DNA of 64,000 bases from Mucilaginibacter frigoritolerans (GTDB lineage: Bacteria > Bacteroidota > Bacteroidia > Sphingobacteriales > Sphingobacteriaceae). The stretch lies in NCBI RefSeq assembly GCF_007830615.1, contig NZ_VLLI01000008.1, positions 124,001-188,000 on the forward strand. The letters run 5' to 3'. The translations under genes and the position numbers were made by a program. The notes below the pieces were generated by a model. The model searched no databases and was not told the origin of the DNA. It saw only the letters and a list, made by a program, of their open reading frames with translations. Shown piece by piece: positions 54,637-63,826 of the stretch (within the stretch, counting starts at the first letter, position 1; each line of letters begins with the position of its first letter).

Positions 54637-55479
54637 TCAGGCAAACACCTCAACTTCCCCGTCGCATAGAGCCCATACCATATAAGGATGGGTATCAGCG
54701 TGATAAATTTCGCCTGTGGCAGATATTCCAATAATGCCGGCAAAGCCATCAAAAGGTTTTAATTCATTCAGCGTTTTTTCGGTTGCCAATGCTAATGGCA
54801 TGCCATCAGTTACACGGGTAACAATGTTTGAGGCTACGGAACCGCTCACAATATCTTCGCCAACACCGGTGCATGATATACCAGCAAACCCATTAGCGTA
54901 ATTGCCTGCTGTAGTAGCAGAGTCACTCACCCTGCCCGGTATTTCAAAGCCCTTGCCACCAGTGGATGTTGCCGCTGCAATGTTGCCATAAAAATCAAGC
55001 GCTACACAACCCACCGTGCCCAGTCTGATGGAATCACTCAGCTTTTTTTCATATTCTTTACGACGCTGAGGGGTTTCTGGGTTATAATAGCCAAAACCAC
55101 TTTCACGGGCAAAGTCTTTGGCTCCTTTACCGCTTAATACGCGGTCTTCATAATTTAAAAGTTTTTCGGCAATACAAATGGGGTTTTTAACATCTTCCAC
55201 GTTAATCACGCCCGAAAACTTCATTGTTTTGCCATCCATCAAGGATGCACTTAGTCTTATCTTGCCATCACTTTGTATTTGCGAGCCAGTGCCTGCATTA
55301 AACAGGTCGCTGTCTTCCAGTAAGCTAACAGTATAAACTGCAGTTTCTACAGCGCTATTGTTTTGCAGGTATTTATATCCGGCTTTCACAATCTCTGCCA
55401 ATGCATCCTGCTTTGCTTTCTTAACTTCCTGGTTAGTTTGCGATTCGCTAAAGAACCCCCCGTGAACAATCAACTTCAT
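54637..55479 (-). CDS. iaaA: Isoaspartyl peptidase / plant-type asparaginase
   Basis: Ntn-hydrolase of 280 residues that self-cleaves before Thr155 (LGTVGCVALDFYGNIAAATSTGG) to give active alpha and beta subunits. IVHGGF at the N-terminus, NAGTGS and GRVSDSATTAGNYAN are further family motifs. In the cyanophycin pathway it splits beta-Asp-Arg dipeptides to Asp and Arg. The linkage to cyanophycinase and cyanophycin synthetase next to it makes this role likely. It lies 104 bp downstream of cyanophycinase on the same strand. Confidence 0.9.
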   Translation of the reverse strand: MKLIVHGGFFSESQTNQEVKKAKQDALAEIVKAGYKYLQNNSAVETAVYTVSLLEDSDLFNAGTGSQIQSDGKIRLSASLMDGKTMKFSGVINVEDVKNPICIAEKLLNYEDRVLSGKGAKDFARESGFGYYNPETPQRRKEYEKKLSDSIRLGTVGCVALDFYGNIAAATSTGGKGFEIPGRVSDSATTAGNYANGFAGISCTGVGEDIVSGSVASNIVTRVTDGMPLALATEKTLNELKPFDGFAGIIGISATGEIYHADTHPYMVWALCDGEVEVFA

Positions 55480-55583
55480 ACTTTAGACAGATTTTAGATT
55501 TAAGGGTAGCAAAATCAGAAAGGATAACAAACCAGGTTAAAAGCTTTTGCCTGATCTTCAATCTCTAATCACTAACCGCTCTT

Positions 55584-56498
55584 TTACAGATTATCATTCC
55601 CTGGTGCAATAAATACACCATCTTCAACTTTAACGCTTTTTTTGATATTTAATTGGTTTTGCAGCAAATCATATTTGTCGAAAATAGACATTACGCTTAC
55701 CCGCATATTTTTTATGGATACCGGCGAACCCATTTCTACATCATAAATATTGGTTTCGGCCATTTTACGGCCATTCACCAGTATGGTAAGTCCCGAGCCT
55801 ATGGCTTCCATCATGGTGCCTTCAGTTATCAGCAAGCCTGCGTCTTCGCCCAGGCCAATTCCCAGCATCCCCGGGTTACTGGCTACGGCATATAAAAGCC
55901 TGCCGATACGGCCACGCTGTACAAAATGGGTGTCAATAATTACCGAATCAATAAAGCCAAGGCCTGCTGTGATTTGTACTTCGCCTTTTATTAGTGCCTT
56001 ATTGCTTTGCCCGCGATAGATCATATTGGTTGATGCTGCAGCAGCTCCGGCAGAAGTACCGGCTATTACAAAGTTTTCGTCCTGGTAGCGTGTTTTTAGT
56101 ATCTGTAAAAACTCTGTCCCTCCAAAAATTGAACTTAAGCGCAGCTGATCCCCGCCGCTAAACATTACCACATCGGCCTTACGGATACGGTCTAAATATT
56201 CTTTTTTACCTGCTTCCTCCCTGGTTTTAATATCAAGGATACCTACATGGGTAACATTTAGCTGATTAAAAGCACTGGTATACTCCACCCCAACTAACTC
56301 AGGAATCTGTGAAGCCGTAGTAATTACCTCTATGATAGAGCCTGATTTTTTTGCCGACTCGGTAATAATGCGTTTTAAAATGCCCTGTTCAAAAAATTTA
56401 AGATAATTAGGCTTAATAATATTTTCCTGACTGCTAAGATTGGAACCCATATCAACGGCGCCGCCTATTATTATCAATTTGCCCTTCGGAACGTTCAT
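55584..56498 (-). CDS. cphB: Cyanophycinase
   Basis: Serine peptidase of the S51 family, 304 residues, that cuts the cyanophycin backbone to beta-Asp-Arg dipeptides. IIIGGAVDMGSN at the start, VVMFSGGDQLRL and the nucleophile elbow IAGTSAGAAAAS (Ser149) are the hallmarks. Cytoplasmic, without a signal peptide, so it recycles internal polymer and not extracellular polymer. Divergent from the synthetase gene with a 224-bp shared upstream region, which would allow opposite control of storage and breakdown. Confidence 0.95.
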   Translation of the reverse strand: MNVPKGKLIIIGGAVDMGSNLSSQENIIKPNYLKFFEQGILKRIITESAKKSGSIIEVITTASQIPELVGVEYTSAFNQLNVTHVGILDIKTREEAGKKEYLDRIRKADVVMFSGGDQLRLSSIFGGTEFLQILKTRYQDENFVIAGTSAGAAAASTNMIYRGQSNKALIKGEVQITAGLGFIDSVIIDTHFVQRGRIGRLLYAVASNPGMLGIGLGEDAGLLITEGTMMEAIGSGLTILVNGRKMAETNIYDVEMGSPVSIKNMRVSVMSIFDKYDLLQNQLNIKKSVKVEDGVFIAPGNDNL

Positions 56499-56722
56499 TT
56501 CTTTTATTTAAGTTGAATGGGCAATAATGAGTTATTTATATCACTCATTCACTGCTCATCATTTACCACTATCTTTACAACAATACAAATTAAAATAAAA
56601 ACCACCATAAAGGCAGGCTATTATAAATAATAATGCCCTTTTTACTTCAAAAAATTTAATTAGCGTATTAAGTTTTTTAGTTTTAGAAAGAATTTGCCTC
56701 CCTGGGTAAAATATAAGAGTCT

Positions 56723-59350
56723 ATGAAGATCGAAAACATACAAGTACTGCGCGGGCCGAATATATGGAGTGTTAGCCGCAAAAAATTAATACAGATGCGG
56801 CTGAACCTGGAGGATTTGGAACAGCGGCCCACTAATACCATTAACGGTTTTTATGAAAGGCTTGAAAAACTGATCCCTAGTCTCTATACTCATCGTTGTT
56901 CTCCGGGTGTTCCTGGTGGTTTTTTTCAGCGGGTGGTTGATGGTACCTGGATGGGACATGTTATTGAGCATATTGCCCTGGAGATACAAAGCCTTGCCGG
57001 TATGGACACCGGCTTCGGCCGCACACGTGAAACCAAAACAAAAGGAGTTTACAATGTAGTGTTTACTTACCTGGAAGAAAAAGTAGGCATCTATGCTGCC
57101 GAATCATCTGTGCGGATAGCTGAGGCATTAATTGAAGGCAATGATTACGATCTGGAGTATGATATACAGCAAATGCGCGAAATTCGTGAAAATACGCGCC
57201 TGGGCCCAAGTACCGGGTCAATTGTGGAAGAAGCTATTGCCAGGGATATTCCATGGATAAGGCTTAACAATCAATCGTTAGTGCAATTAGGTTACGGTAA
57301 AAATCAGGTACGCTTCAGAGCTACCATGACCGAAAAAACCAGCAGCATTGCCGTTGATATTGCCAGCAATAAAGATGAAACTAAAAGGCTATTGCAGGAG
57401 CAGGCCATTCCCGTGGCAAAAGGCATCACCATATCATCATTAGAGGGTGTTGACGAAGCTATAAAAAGAGTTGGTTTTCCGCTGGTATTTAAACCCTTGG
57501 ATGGAAATCATGGCCGTGGTATATCTATTAATATCCGTACACATGAGGATGCTGTTGCCGCCTATGAACATGCTGCCAAAATATCCCGCAGGGTAATAGT
57601 AGAGCGTTTTGTAACAGGATACGACTTCAGAGTACTGGTAATTGATAATAAAATGGTTGCCGCAGCACTACGCGACCCTGCCCACGTTAAAGGGGATGGT
57701 GTATTAACCATTAAAGAATTAATTGATAAAGAAAACGAAGATCCACGTCGCGGTTACGGGCACGAAAAGGTTTTAACCCTGATAACTATTGACAGGGATA
57801 CTTTAGACCTGCTCGAAAAGAAAGGATATACTTTAGATACCATCCCTGCCAAAGGCGAAAAGGTATTTGTAAAATCAACCGCAAATTTAAGTACCGGCGG
57901 AACTTCTGTTGATGTTACCGATCATGTACATCCGCAAAATGTATTTATCTGCGAGCGTATCTCCAAAATTATTGGCCTTGATATTTGCGGTATTGATATT
58001 ATGGCCGAAAACCTGACAGAACCATTAACCGAAAACGGCGGAGTAGTTTTGGAAGTTAATGCTGCACCAGGTTTCAGGATGCACATTGCGCCAAGTGAAG
58101 GCTTACCTCGAAACGTTGCCGGCCATGTTATTGATATGCTGTACCCTCCGGGGAAATCTGCGCGGATTCCGATCATCGCTATTACCGGTACTAACGGAAA
58201 AACCACCACCACCCGTTTAATTGCGCATATTGTAAAAAATAATGGTCACCGGGTGGGCTTTACTACCTCTGATGGTATCTACGTACAAAATACCATGATG
58301 CTGAAAGGTGATACCACCGGCCCTGTAAGTTCCGAATTTATTTTAAAGGATCCCACCGTTGATTTTGCGGTGTTGGAAACTGCCCGTGGCGGTATTTTAC
58401 GTGCAGGCCTGGGCTTTGGCTTTTGTGATATAGGTGTAGTAACCAATATTCAGGAAGATCACCTTGGCCTGGCAGATATCCACACCCTTGATGATTTGGC
58501 CCGCGTAAAAAGTGTGGTGGTTGATTCTATAAAGAAAGATGGCTGGGCTGTTTTAAATGCTGATAACGAATATTGTGTGCGCATTGGTAAAAATGCCCAT
58601 TGCAAAGTAGCTTATTTTAGCATGAGCGAAAACAACCCAATCATTAAATCGCATTGCCGCAAAGGCGGTATTGCCTGTATTTATGAAAACGGGTTCATCA
58701 CCATATTAAAAGGCGATTGGAAAATAAGGGTTCAGAGAACTACACTGATCCCGATTACTTTTGGTGGTACGGTTCCTTTTATGATTGAGAACGTGTTGGC
58801 GGCCACACTGGCTACTTTCCTTTATGACTTTAAAACGGAAGATATAAAGATCTCGCTGGAAACTTTTATCCCATCGGCAGCGCAAACTCCGGGTCGTATG
58901 AATATTTTTAATTTCAGAGATTTTCGTTTTATGATTGATTTTGCTCATAACCCGGCTGGTTATAATGGCATTAAGGAATTCTTAAAACATATTGATTCGC
59001 CACAAAAAATAGGCATCATAGCAGGTACAGGCGACAGGAGGGATGAGGATATCAGGGAACTGGGTAAAATATCTGCAGAAATGTTTGATTATATTATTCT
59101 TCGCCAAGAAAAACACCTGCGCGGCCGTACCGCCGAAAATATCCTGACGCTTTTAATAGAAGGTATTGAATCTGTTGAGCTGGAAAAGAAGTTTGAAATT
59201 ATTCCTAATGAGGTTGATGCCATTAAACATTCAATGAGCCTGGCTAAACCCGGATCATTCATTGTGGCATTAAGCGATGTGATTGATAACGCAATTGAAA
59301 CTGTTCAAAATTACCAGGAGCAGGAACGTAACGGATTGTTTAATGTTTAA
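56723..59350 (+). CDS. cphA: Cyanophycin synthetase
   Basis: Makes the storage polymer multi-L-arginyl-poly-L-aspartate from Asp, Arg and ATP. The 875-residue enzyme has an N-terminal domain (about 1-160), a central ATP-grasp domain (about 215-480, with LVFKPLDGNHGRGISINI and EVNAAPGFRMH) and a C-terminal Mur-ligase-like domain with P-loop ITGTNGKTTTTRL (about 488-496), TARGGILRAGLG and DFAHNPAGY. All three parts look intact. With the adjacent cyanophycinase and isoaspartyl peptidase it completes a nitrogen-storage cycle. Confidence 0.96.
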   Translation: MKIENIQVLRGPNIWSVSRKKLIQMRLNLEDLEQRPTNTINGFYERLEKLIPSLYTHRCSPGVPGGFFQRVVDGTWMGHVIEHIALEIQSLAGMDTGFGRTRETKTKGVYNVVFTYLEEKVGIYAAESSVRIAEALIEGNDYDLEYDIQQMREIRENTRLGPSTGSIVEEAIARDIPWIRLNNQSLVQLGYGKNQVRFRATMTEKTSSIAVDIASNKDETKRLLQEQAIPVAKGITISSLEGVDEAIKRVGFPLVFKPLDGNHGRGISINIRTHEDAVAAYEHAAKISRRVIVERFVTGYDFRVLVIDNKMVAAALRDPAHVKGDGVLTIKELIDKENEDPRRGYGHEKVLTLITIDRDTLDLLEKKGYTLDTIPAKGEKVFVKSTANLSTGGTSVDVTDHVHPQNVFICERISKIIGLDICGIDIMAENLTEPLTENGGVVLEVNAAPGFRMHIAPSEGLPRNVAGHVIDMLYPPGKSARIPIIAITGTNGKTTTTRLIAHIVKNNGHRVGFTTSDGIYVQNTMMLKGDTTGPVSSEFILKDPTVDFAVLETARGGILRAGLGFGFCDIGVVTNIQEDHLGLADIHTLDDLARVKSVVVDSIKKDGWAVLNADNEYCVRIGKNAHCKVAYFSMSENNPIIKSHCRKGGIACIYENGFITILKGDWKIRVQRTTLIPITFGGTVPFMIENVLAATLATFLYDFKTEDIKISLETFIPSAAQTPGRMNIFNFRDFRFMIDFAHNPAGYNGIKEFLKHIDSPQKIGIIAGTGDRRDEDIRELGKISAEMFDYIILRQEKHLRGRTAENILTLLIEGIESVELEKKFEIIPNEVDAIKHSMSLAKPGSFIVALSDVIDNAIETVQNYQEQERNGLFNV

Positions 59351-59405
59351 AGAAAAATAACCTAAACGCGAATAATCCGTTAAAAGAGGTCTTTAAACAT
59401 TACTT

Positions 59406-60464
59406 ATGTTAAAGCCCGGACAAACTCGGTTTATTTTAGCTTTTATGGTTATTCTTTTTCACCTGAGCCAAAGTGTTTTTTTGGGTGAATTTGCGGTAGG
59501 CTGTTTCTTTATTTTAAGCGGCTACTGGATCTCATTAATGTACGAACGTAAATATTCAAAAATAAAAAGTACCCTGAAGGTTTTTTACATCAGCAGGGTT
59601 TGGCGTTTATTGCCTGTTTTTTATACGTTTACTATTTTAGCAATAATTACCAGTGTACTAACGCATCATGATTTGCTCTTAAAGTTTAATGAGCTGGATA
59701 CGCTTCAAAAAAAACTATTCTTAACCGCAAATTTGATTGTGCTGGGTTATGCCAACAGTAAAAACCCTATAATTGTACCGGCTTGGTCGCTTGATATTGA
59801 GATGCAGTTTTACCTGGTGTTCCCATTATTGATTTATTTTTTAAGAAATAAGAAGCAATGGTTAATTGCTGTTACAGTCCTGTTTTTTTTAACTACGGTG
59901 TTTATACTGGCAACCCATCAAACTTATTTATCAAAAACAGTTTTTAATTATTTGTTCCTGTTCTTTACTGGTGTAATCATTTACTACTTCAATGTTAAAC
60001 CGGGTAAGGTTGTTGAAAGGGGATCGTTGCTTATATTATTATTGATTTTTGCTGCCCATTTACTTATACCCTCATTATTGGTAAGGGTCAGAGATAATAG
60101 TGGCGAGTATTATGCAGTATTAAGTCTGGTGATGATTTTAATGGCTACGCCTGCGTTGATTAATTCAGCACATAATCAAACAAATAAGTTTGATAAGTTT
60201 TTAGGGGAAATGTCTTTTACAATTTATTTATCACACTGGGTTTGGATTGTACCTTATAATGCATTGATATTAAATGCCAGTAAAGCTGCCAGGGTGCCCT
60301 ATGTTGCAGGTTTTATGGTGATAACCCTGTTGTCGTCCTACATTGTTTACCGGTTTATAGATCGTCCCTCAGAAAAATTAAGGCACAATTGGATAAAAAA
60401 ACAGGCTTTAAAAACTGAACCTGAATTTAATGCAGCACAAAAACACAAAGTTGCTGTTACATAA
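59406..60464 (+). CDS. Acyltransferase 3 (integral membrane O-acyltransferase)
   Basis: A 352-residue membrane protein with about ten helices. MVILFHLSQSVFLGEFAVGCFFILSGYWISLMYERKY carries the usual His and Gly-rich opening, followed by RVWRLLPVFY (arginine motif) and WSLDIEMQFYLVFPLL (Glu motif). Members acetylate or otherwise acylate exopolysaccharide, LPS or peptidoglycan at the periplasmic face. It starts 55 bp after cphA and could be co-transcribed, but no functional link to cyanophycin is apparent. Acceptor unknown. Confidence 0.87.
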   Translation: MLKPGQTRFILAFMVILFHLSQSVFLGEFAVGCFFILSGYWISLMYERKYSKIKSTLKVFYISRVWRLLPVFYTFTILAIITSVLTHHDLLLKFNELDTLQKKLFLTANLIVLGYANSKNPIIVPAWSLDIEMQFYLVFPLLIYFLRNKKQWLIAVTVLFFLTTVFILATHQTYLSKTVFNYLFLFFTGVIIYYFNVKPGKVVERGSLLILLLIFAAHLLIPSLLVRVRDNSGEYYAVLSLVMILMATPALINSAHNQTNKFDKFLGEMSFTIYLSHWVWIVPYNALILNASKAARVPYVAGFMVITLLSSYIVYRFIDRPSEKLRHNWIKKQALKTEPEFNAAQKHKVAVT

Positions 60465-60475
60465 AGTTAGAACTG

Positions 60476-61204
60476 ATGCGGATGCTTGATATTGTATTTC
60501 AGGATGATGACCTGGTGGCTATTAATAAACCTCACGGTTTACTGGTTCACCGTTCATCAATAGCAATGGATGCCGAAGAGTTTGCGCTTCAATTATTGCG
60601 TGATCAGCTAAGCCGCAAGGTTTTTCCCGTACACCGGCTCGACCGTAAAACCGGCGGGGTATTACTGTTTGCATTAAGTAAAGAAGTAGAAAAGCAGATG
60701 CAGCAACAATTTTATGAAAATCAGGTAAATAAAAAATACATGGCCATAGTGCGTGGTTATACCCCTGATGAAGAAGATATAGATTATCCGCTGCGAAAAG
60801 AAAACGGCACATTACAGGAAGCATTTACCAAATACAAAACACTTGCCCGTGCTGAGCTTAATGTAGCGCTGGGTAATCATCCCACTTCGCGTTACTCACT
60901 GGTTGAAGCCAATCCCGAAACAGGAAGGATGCACCAGTTACGCAAACATTTTAGTCATATATTTCATCCTATAATTGGGGATAGGACACATGGCTGTAAT
61001 AAGCAAAATAAGTTATTTAAAGAACATTGGGAGTTGGATACCATGCTGCTGCACGCTTCGCAGTTAACATTCAATCATCCGCTTACTCAAAAGCAAGTTC
61101 ATATTGAGGCTGATTTACAGGATGAATTTTTGAGGGTGATGGAAATTATGGGGTGGGGCAACCTTATGCATAAAAAAAGTCTCACGGCAAATGAGACTTT
61201 TTAA
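60476..61204 (+). CDS. RluA/TruC-family pseudouridine synthase
   Basis: Converts uridine to pseudouridine in tRNA or rRNA. The 242-residue protein has INKPHGLLVHRS, the catalytic Asp56 in VHRLDRKTGGVLLFALS, KKYMAIVRGY and the C-terminal GRMHQLRKHFSHIFHPIIGD. No S4 domain, and the length fits TruC (tRNA-Psi65) better than RluC/D, but the target is not fixed by sequence. The final ten codons run through a terminator hairpin, so the end is unusual. It starts 11 bp after the acyltransferase gene. Confidence 0.88.
   Translation: MRMLDIVFQDDDLVAINKPHGLLVHRSSIAMDAEEFALQLLRDQLSRKVFPVHRLDRKTGGVLLFALSKEVEKQMQQQFYENQVNKKYMAIVRGYTPDEEDIDYPLRKENGTLQEAFTKYKTLARAELNVALGNHPTSRYSLVEANPETGRMHQLRKHFSHIFHPIIGDRTHGCNKQNKLFKEHWELDTMLLHASQLTFNHPLTQKQVHIEADLQDEFLRVMEIMGWGNLMHKKSLTANETF
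61174..61202 (+). terminator. Terminator hairpin overlapping the end of the pseudouridine synthase gene
   Basis: Arms AAAAAGTCTCA (61174-61184) and TGAGACTTTTT (61192-61202), loop CGGCAAA. The right arm runs into the stop codon TAA (61202-61204), so the terminator is partly coding. Confidence 0.8.
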
Positions 61205-61386
61205 ACTTTTAACTGATCAAAACCTAAACAAACTAAAATTGAAACTAGGGTGGTTTACGAGAGCTTATTTAAAATTGTTTCAATAATTACGCAGGCGTTA
61301 TAAAAAAATGTTTTTTTTAGTATAATTTAGTTCTGAAATATTGCACTCAAACCATTTATAAGGTAAAAGCCCCAAACTTTGTCGAT

Positions 61387-61737
61387 TTGAAACCCTTGGA
61401 TTTTAAAAATAATTATAGCGTGCTACTCTTGTTTGTAGTAGTAATAATCCTGATTTTTTTTGGACTCTATAAAAGAAAATCTATAGCTGAAAAAGCTGTT
61501 AGATGGCATTTTAACGGCCCGGTAGAAAATGTGAGGTATGATGTTAAGAGATATCCATGGGTAGTTATAAACGGAACAGAATTTAACCTGTATTATACTG
61601 TCTGGGATTTTAATGTAAAAATAAATAAGGGTGATACCCTTATAAAAGATACTGGCGATACCCGAATAAAATTAATCAGACAGGGGACTCATGATACTAT
61701 CAGTTTTAATAAAAGGATAAACCTGGCAGGGAGGTAA
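61387..61737 (+). CDS. Small membrane-anchored protein, TTG start
   Basis: A 116-residue protein with an N-terminal membrane anchor (about 10-27, YSVLLLFVVVIILIFFGLY) and a soluble sheet-like region (about 40-116, ENVRYDVKRYPWVVINGTEFNLYYTVW). There is no ATG or GTG in the open frame. The frame opens after a stop at 61318-61320, and TTG 61387 is the only usual start codon giving the anchor. No known domain. It is flanked by a terminator on the left and converges with the AlkA-like gene on the right. Confidence 0.55.
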   Translation: MKPLDFKNNYSVLLLFVVVIILIFFGLYKRKSIAEKAVRWHFNGPVENVRYDVKRYPWVVINGTEFNLYYTVWDFNVKINKGDTLIKDTGDTRIKLIRQGTHDTISFNKRINLAGR

Positions 61738-61779
61738 ATATTCGGAAAATAGTATATATTATATCTTACCATCAGGTAT

Positions 61780-62412
61780 CTATGGCGTCTTTTTTGGCCA
61801 TGATAAATAAAAATGCCACAACAGCATAGCAGCAATAGTTCGGTAGGGTTTCCACTTTTCTGTCATCGTTAATAGCTCTTCCCGCGTTGTATCGGGTGGT
61901 AAGCTTTTTAATCTTTTCAAAGCGTTTACGGCGGCAAGGTCACCAATGGGGAAAACATCAGGATGTTGTAAAACAAACATCAGGTAAACATCAGCCGTCC
62001 AATTGCCTATTCCTTTTAATGCTACGAGCTTGGTCCGTACCTCATCATCCGGTAGATATTGCAGCTCAGCTAAATTCAATTGTCCGCTTAATAAAGCTTC
62101 TGCTAAATATTTAATATACCCGCTTTTTTGCCTGCTTACATAACAGGCCCGCATTTCTTCATCAGTAAGCAATAATAGCCTTGCAGGGCTTAATTCCTGT
62201 AGCCGCTCTTTTAGTTTATTTAAAGCTGATAACGCTGATGCCAGCGATACTTGCTGCTCCAGAATAATATGTACCAGCGTTTCAAATGAATTTGGCCGCG
62301 ACCAAAATGGCGGGTAGCCATAAGTGTCCATAATGCCTTGCAGATCGGGATCTATCACGCCCAGTTCATCACAAATAGTATGATAGTTGGTTCTGGTAAA
62401 CTTATTGTTCAT
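61780..62412 (-). CDS. AlkA-like HhH-GPD DNA glycosylase
   Basis: Base-excision glycosylase of 210 residues for alkylated bases. The helix-hairpin-helix segment VALKGIGNWTADVYLMF (about 130-146) and the catalytic Asp158 in VFPIGDLAAVNALKRL are clear, and QQVSLASALSALNKLKERL forms the preceding helix. It lacks the N-terminal domain of E. coli AlkA, so resembles the short Mag/AlkA group. No iron-sulfur Cys motif follows. It is divergent from rarA with 63 bp between starts. Confidence 0.9.
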   Translation of the reverse strand: MNNKFTRTNYHTICDELGVIDPDLQGIMDTYGYPPFWSRPNSFETLVHIILEQQVSLASALSALNKLKERLQELSPARLLLLTDEEMRACYVSRQKSGYIKYLAEALLSGQLNLAELQYLPDDEVRTKLVALKGIGNWTADVYLMFVLQHPDVFPIGDLAAVNALKRLKSLPPDTTREELLTMTEKWKPYRTIAAMLLWHFYLSWPKKTP

Positions 62413-62475
62413 ATTATTGTTTTAAAATTACTAAGTTTTTTAGGATTTGGCATTTACTTTTCTGAATTTTACTAC

Positions 62476-63756
62476 ATGAACAATTTGCCCCCATTAGCCG
62501 AGCGTATGCGCCCCAAAAATCTGGATGATTATGTTGGGCAAAAACACCTGGTAGGGCAGGGGGCGGTTCTGCGCAAAGCCATCGAATCAGGATCATTGCC
62601 TTCTATGATCTTTTGGGGGCCACCGGGAGTTGGTAAAACAACCCTGGCCTATATAATTTCCCAAACATTGGACAGACCCTTTTTTTCCTTGAGCGCAATC
62701 AATTCGGGTGTTAAAGATGTAAGGGAAGTTATTGAAAAGGCGTCCTTATTAAAGTTGGGCGGCCAAACGTTGCCTGTATTGTTTATTGATGAGATTCACC
62801 GCTTTTCCAAATCACAGCAGGATTCCTTATTAGGTGCCGTTGAACGGGGGATAGTAACACTTATTGGTGCTACTACAGAGAATCCATCATTCGAGGTAAT
62901 TTCGGCTTTGCTGTCGCGATGCCAGGTTTATATCCTTCAGTCTTTAAATGAAGATGACCTGCTCAGTTTATTGGATAAGGCTATGAAGGAGGATGAATTA
63001 CTTCGCACAAAAAATATCATCATCAAAGAAAACGAAGCATTGCTGCGCCTTTCCGGCGGCGATGCCCGCAAACTGCTCAATATTTTTGAATTGCTGGTAA
63101 ATGCCTTTAACAGTAAAAAGATTGTTATTACAAATGATACCGTTTTAACGCATGTGCAGCAAAATATGGCCCTCTATGATAAGGCCGGCGAACAGCATTA
63201 TGATATTATTTCGGCCTTTATAAAATCTATGCGGGGCAGCGATCCTAATGGTGCTGTTTACTGGCTTGCACGGATGATAACCGGTGGAGAAGACCCTTTA
63301 TTTATTGCCCGCCGAATGCTCATCCTGGCATCGGAGGATATTGGCAATGCCAATCCTAATGCTTTGTTGCTGGCGCAAAGCTGCTTTAACGCAGTAAACG
63401 TTATCGGTATGCCCGAGTCGCAATTGATATTGTCGCAAACTGCTATCTATTTGGCAACGTCGGCTAAAAGTAATTCGGCCACTACTGCTATTGGGGCTGC
63501 AATGGCCCTGGTAAGTCAAACCGGCGATTTGCCGGTACCCCTGCATTTACGCAATGCACCAACCAAGCTAATGAAAAACCTGGGTTATGGTAAGGACTAT
63601 AAATACGCCCACAGTTACGAAGGTAATTTTGCTGAGCTCGATTTTTTGCCTGAGGAGATAAAAGGAACCAAATTATATGACCCCGGTAACAATCCACGCG
63701 AAGCGGAGTCAAAAGAGAAATTGAAAAAGCTTTGGGGTAATAGATATAAATATTGA
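62476..63756 (+). CDS. rarA: Replication-associated recombination protein A (RarA/MgsA)
   Basis: AAA+ ATPase acting at stalled forks, homologous to the clamp-loader family, 426 residues. PPLAERMRPKNLDDYVGQKHL at the start, Walker A GPPGVGKTT, Walker B LFIDEIHRF, sensor GATTENPSFEV and the C-terminal tetramer domain with MRGSDPNGAVYWLARMITGGEDPLFIARRM are present. The start ATG 62476 is chosen. The upstream frame (from 62338) overlaps the divergent glycosylase gene, is unlike the family and is rejected. Confidence 0.95.
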   Translation: MNNLPPLAERMRPKNLDDYVGQKHLVGQGAVLRKAIESGSLPSMIFWGPPGVGKTTLAYIISQTLDRPFFSLSAINSGVKDVREVIEKASLLKLGGQTLPVLFIDEIHRFSKSQQDSLLGAVERGIVTLIGATTENPSFEVISALLSRCQVYILQSLNEDDLLSLLDKAMKEDELLRTKNIIIKENEALLRLSGGDARKLLNIFELLVNAFNSKKIVITNDTVLTHVQQNMALYDKAGEQHYDIISAFIKSMRGSDPNGAVYWLARMITGGEDPLFIARRMLILASEDIGNANPNALLLAQSCFNAVNVIGMPESQLILSQTAIYLATSAKSNSATTAIGAAMALVSQTGDLPVPLHLRNAPTKLMKNLGYGKDYKYAHSYEGNFAELDFLPEEIKGTKLYDPGNNPREAESKEKLKKLWGNRYKY

Positions 63757-63826
63757 AGAGAAGCTTTATAATAAATTTTTTGTTTTATATTTCCCCTTGA
63801 AAATCATAAACTTTATCCAGCAATAA

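Noticed and set aside
62338..62475. 46-codon N-terminal extension of rarA
   Set aside because: It overlaps the divergent AlkA-like gene and its sequence is unlike RarA. ATG 62476 fits the family.
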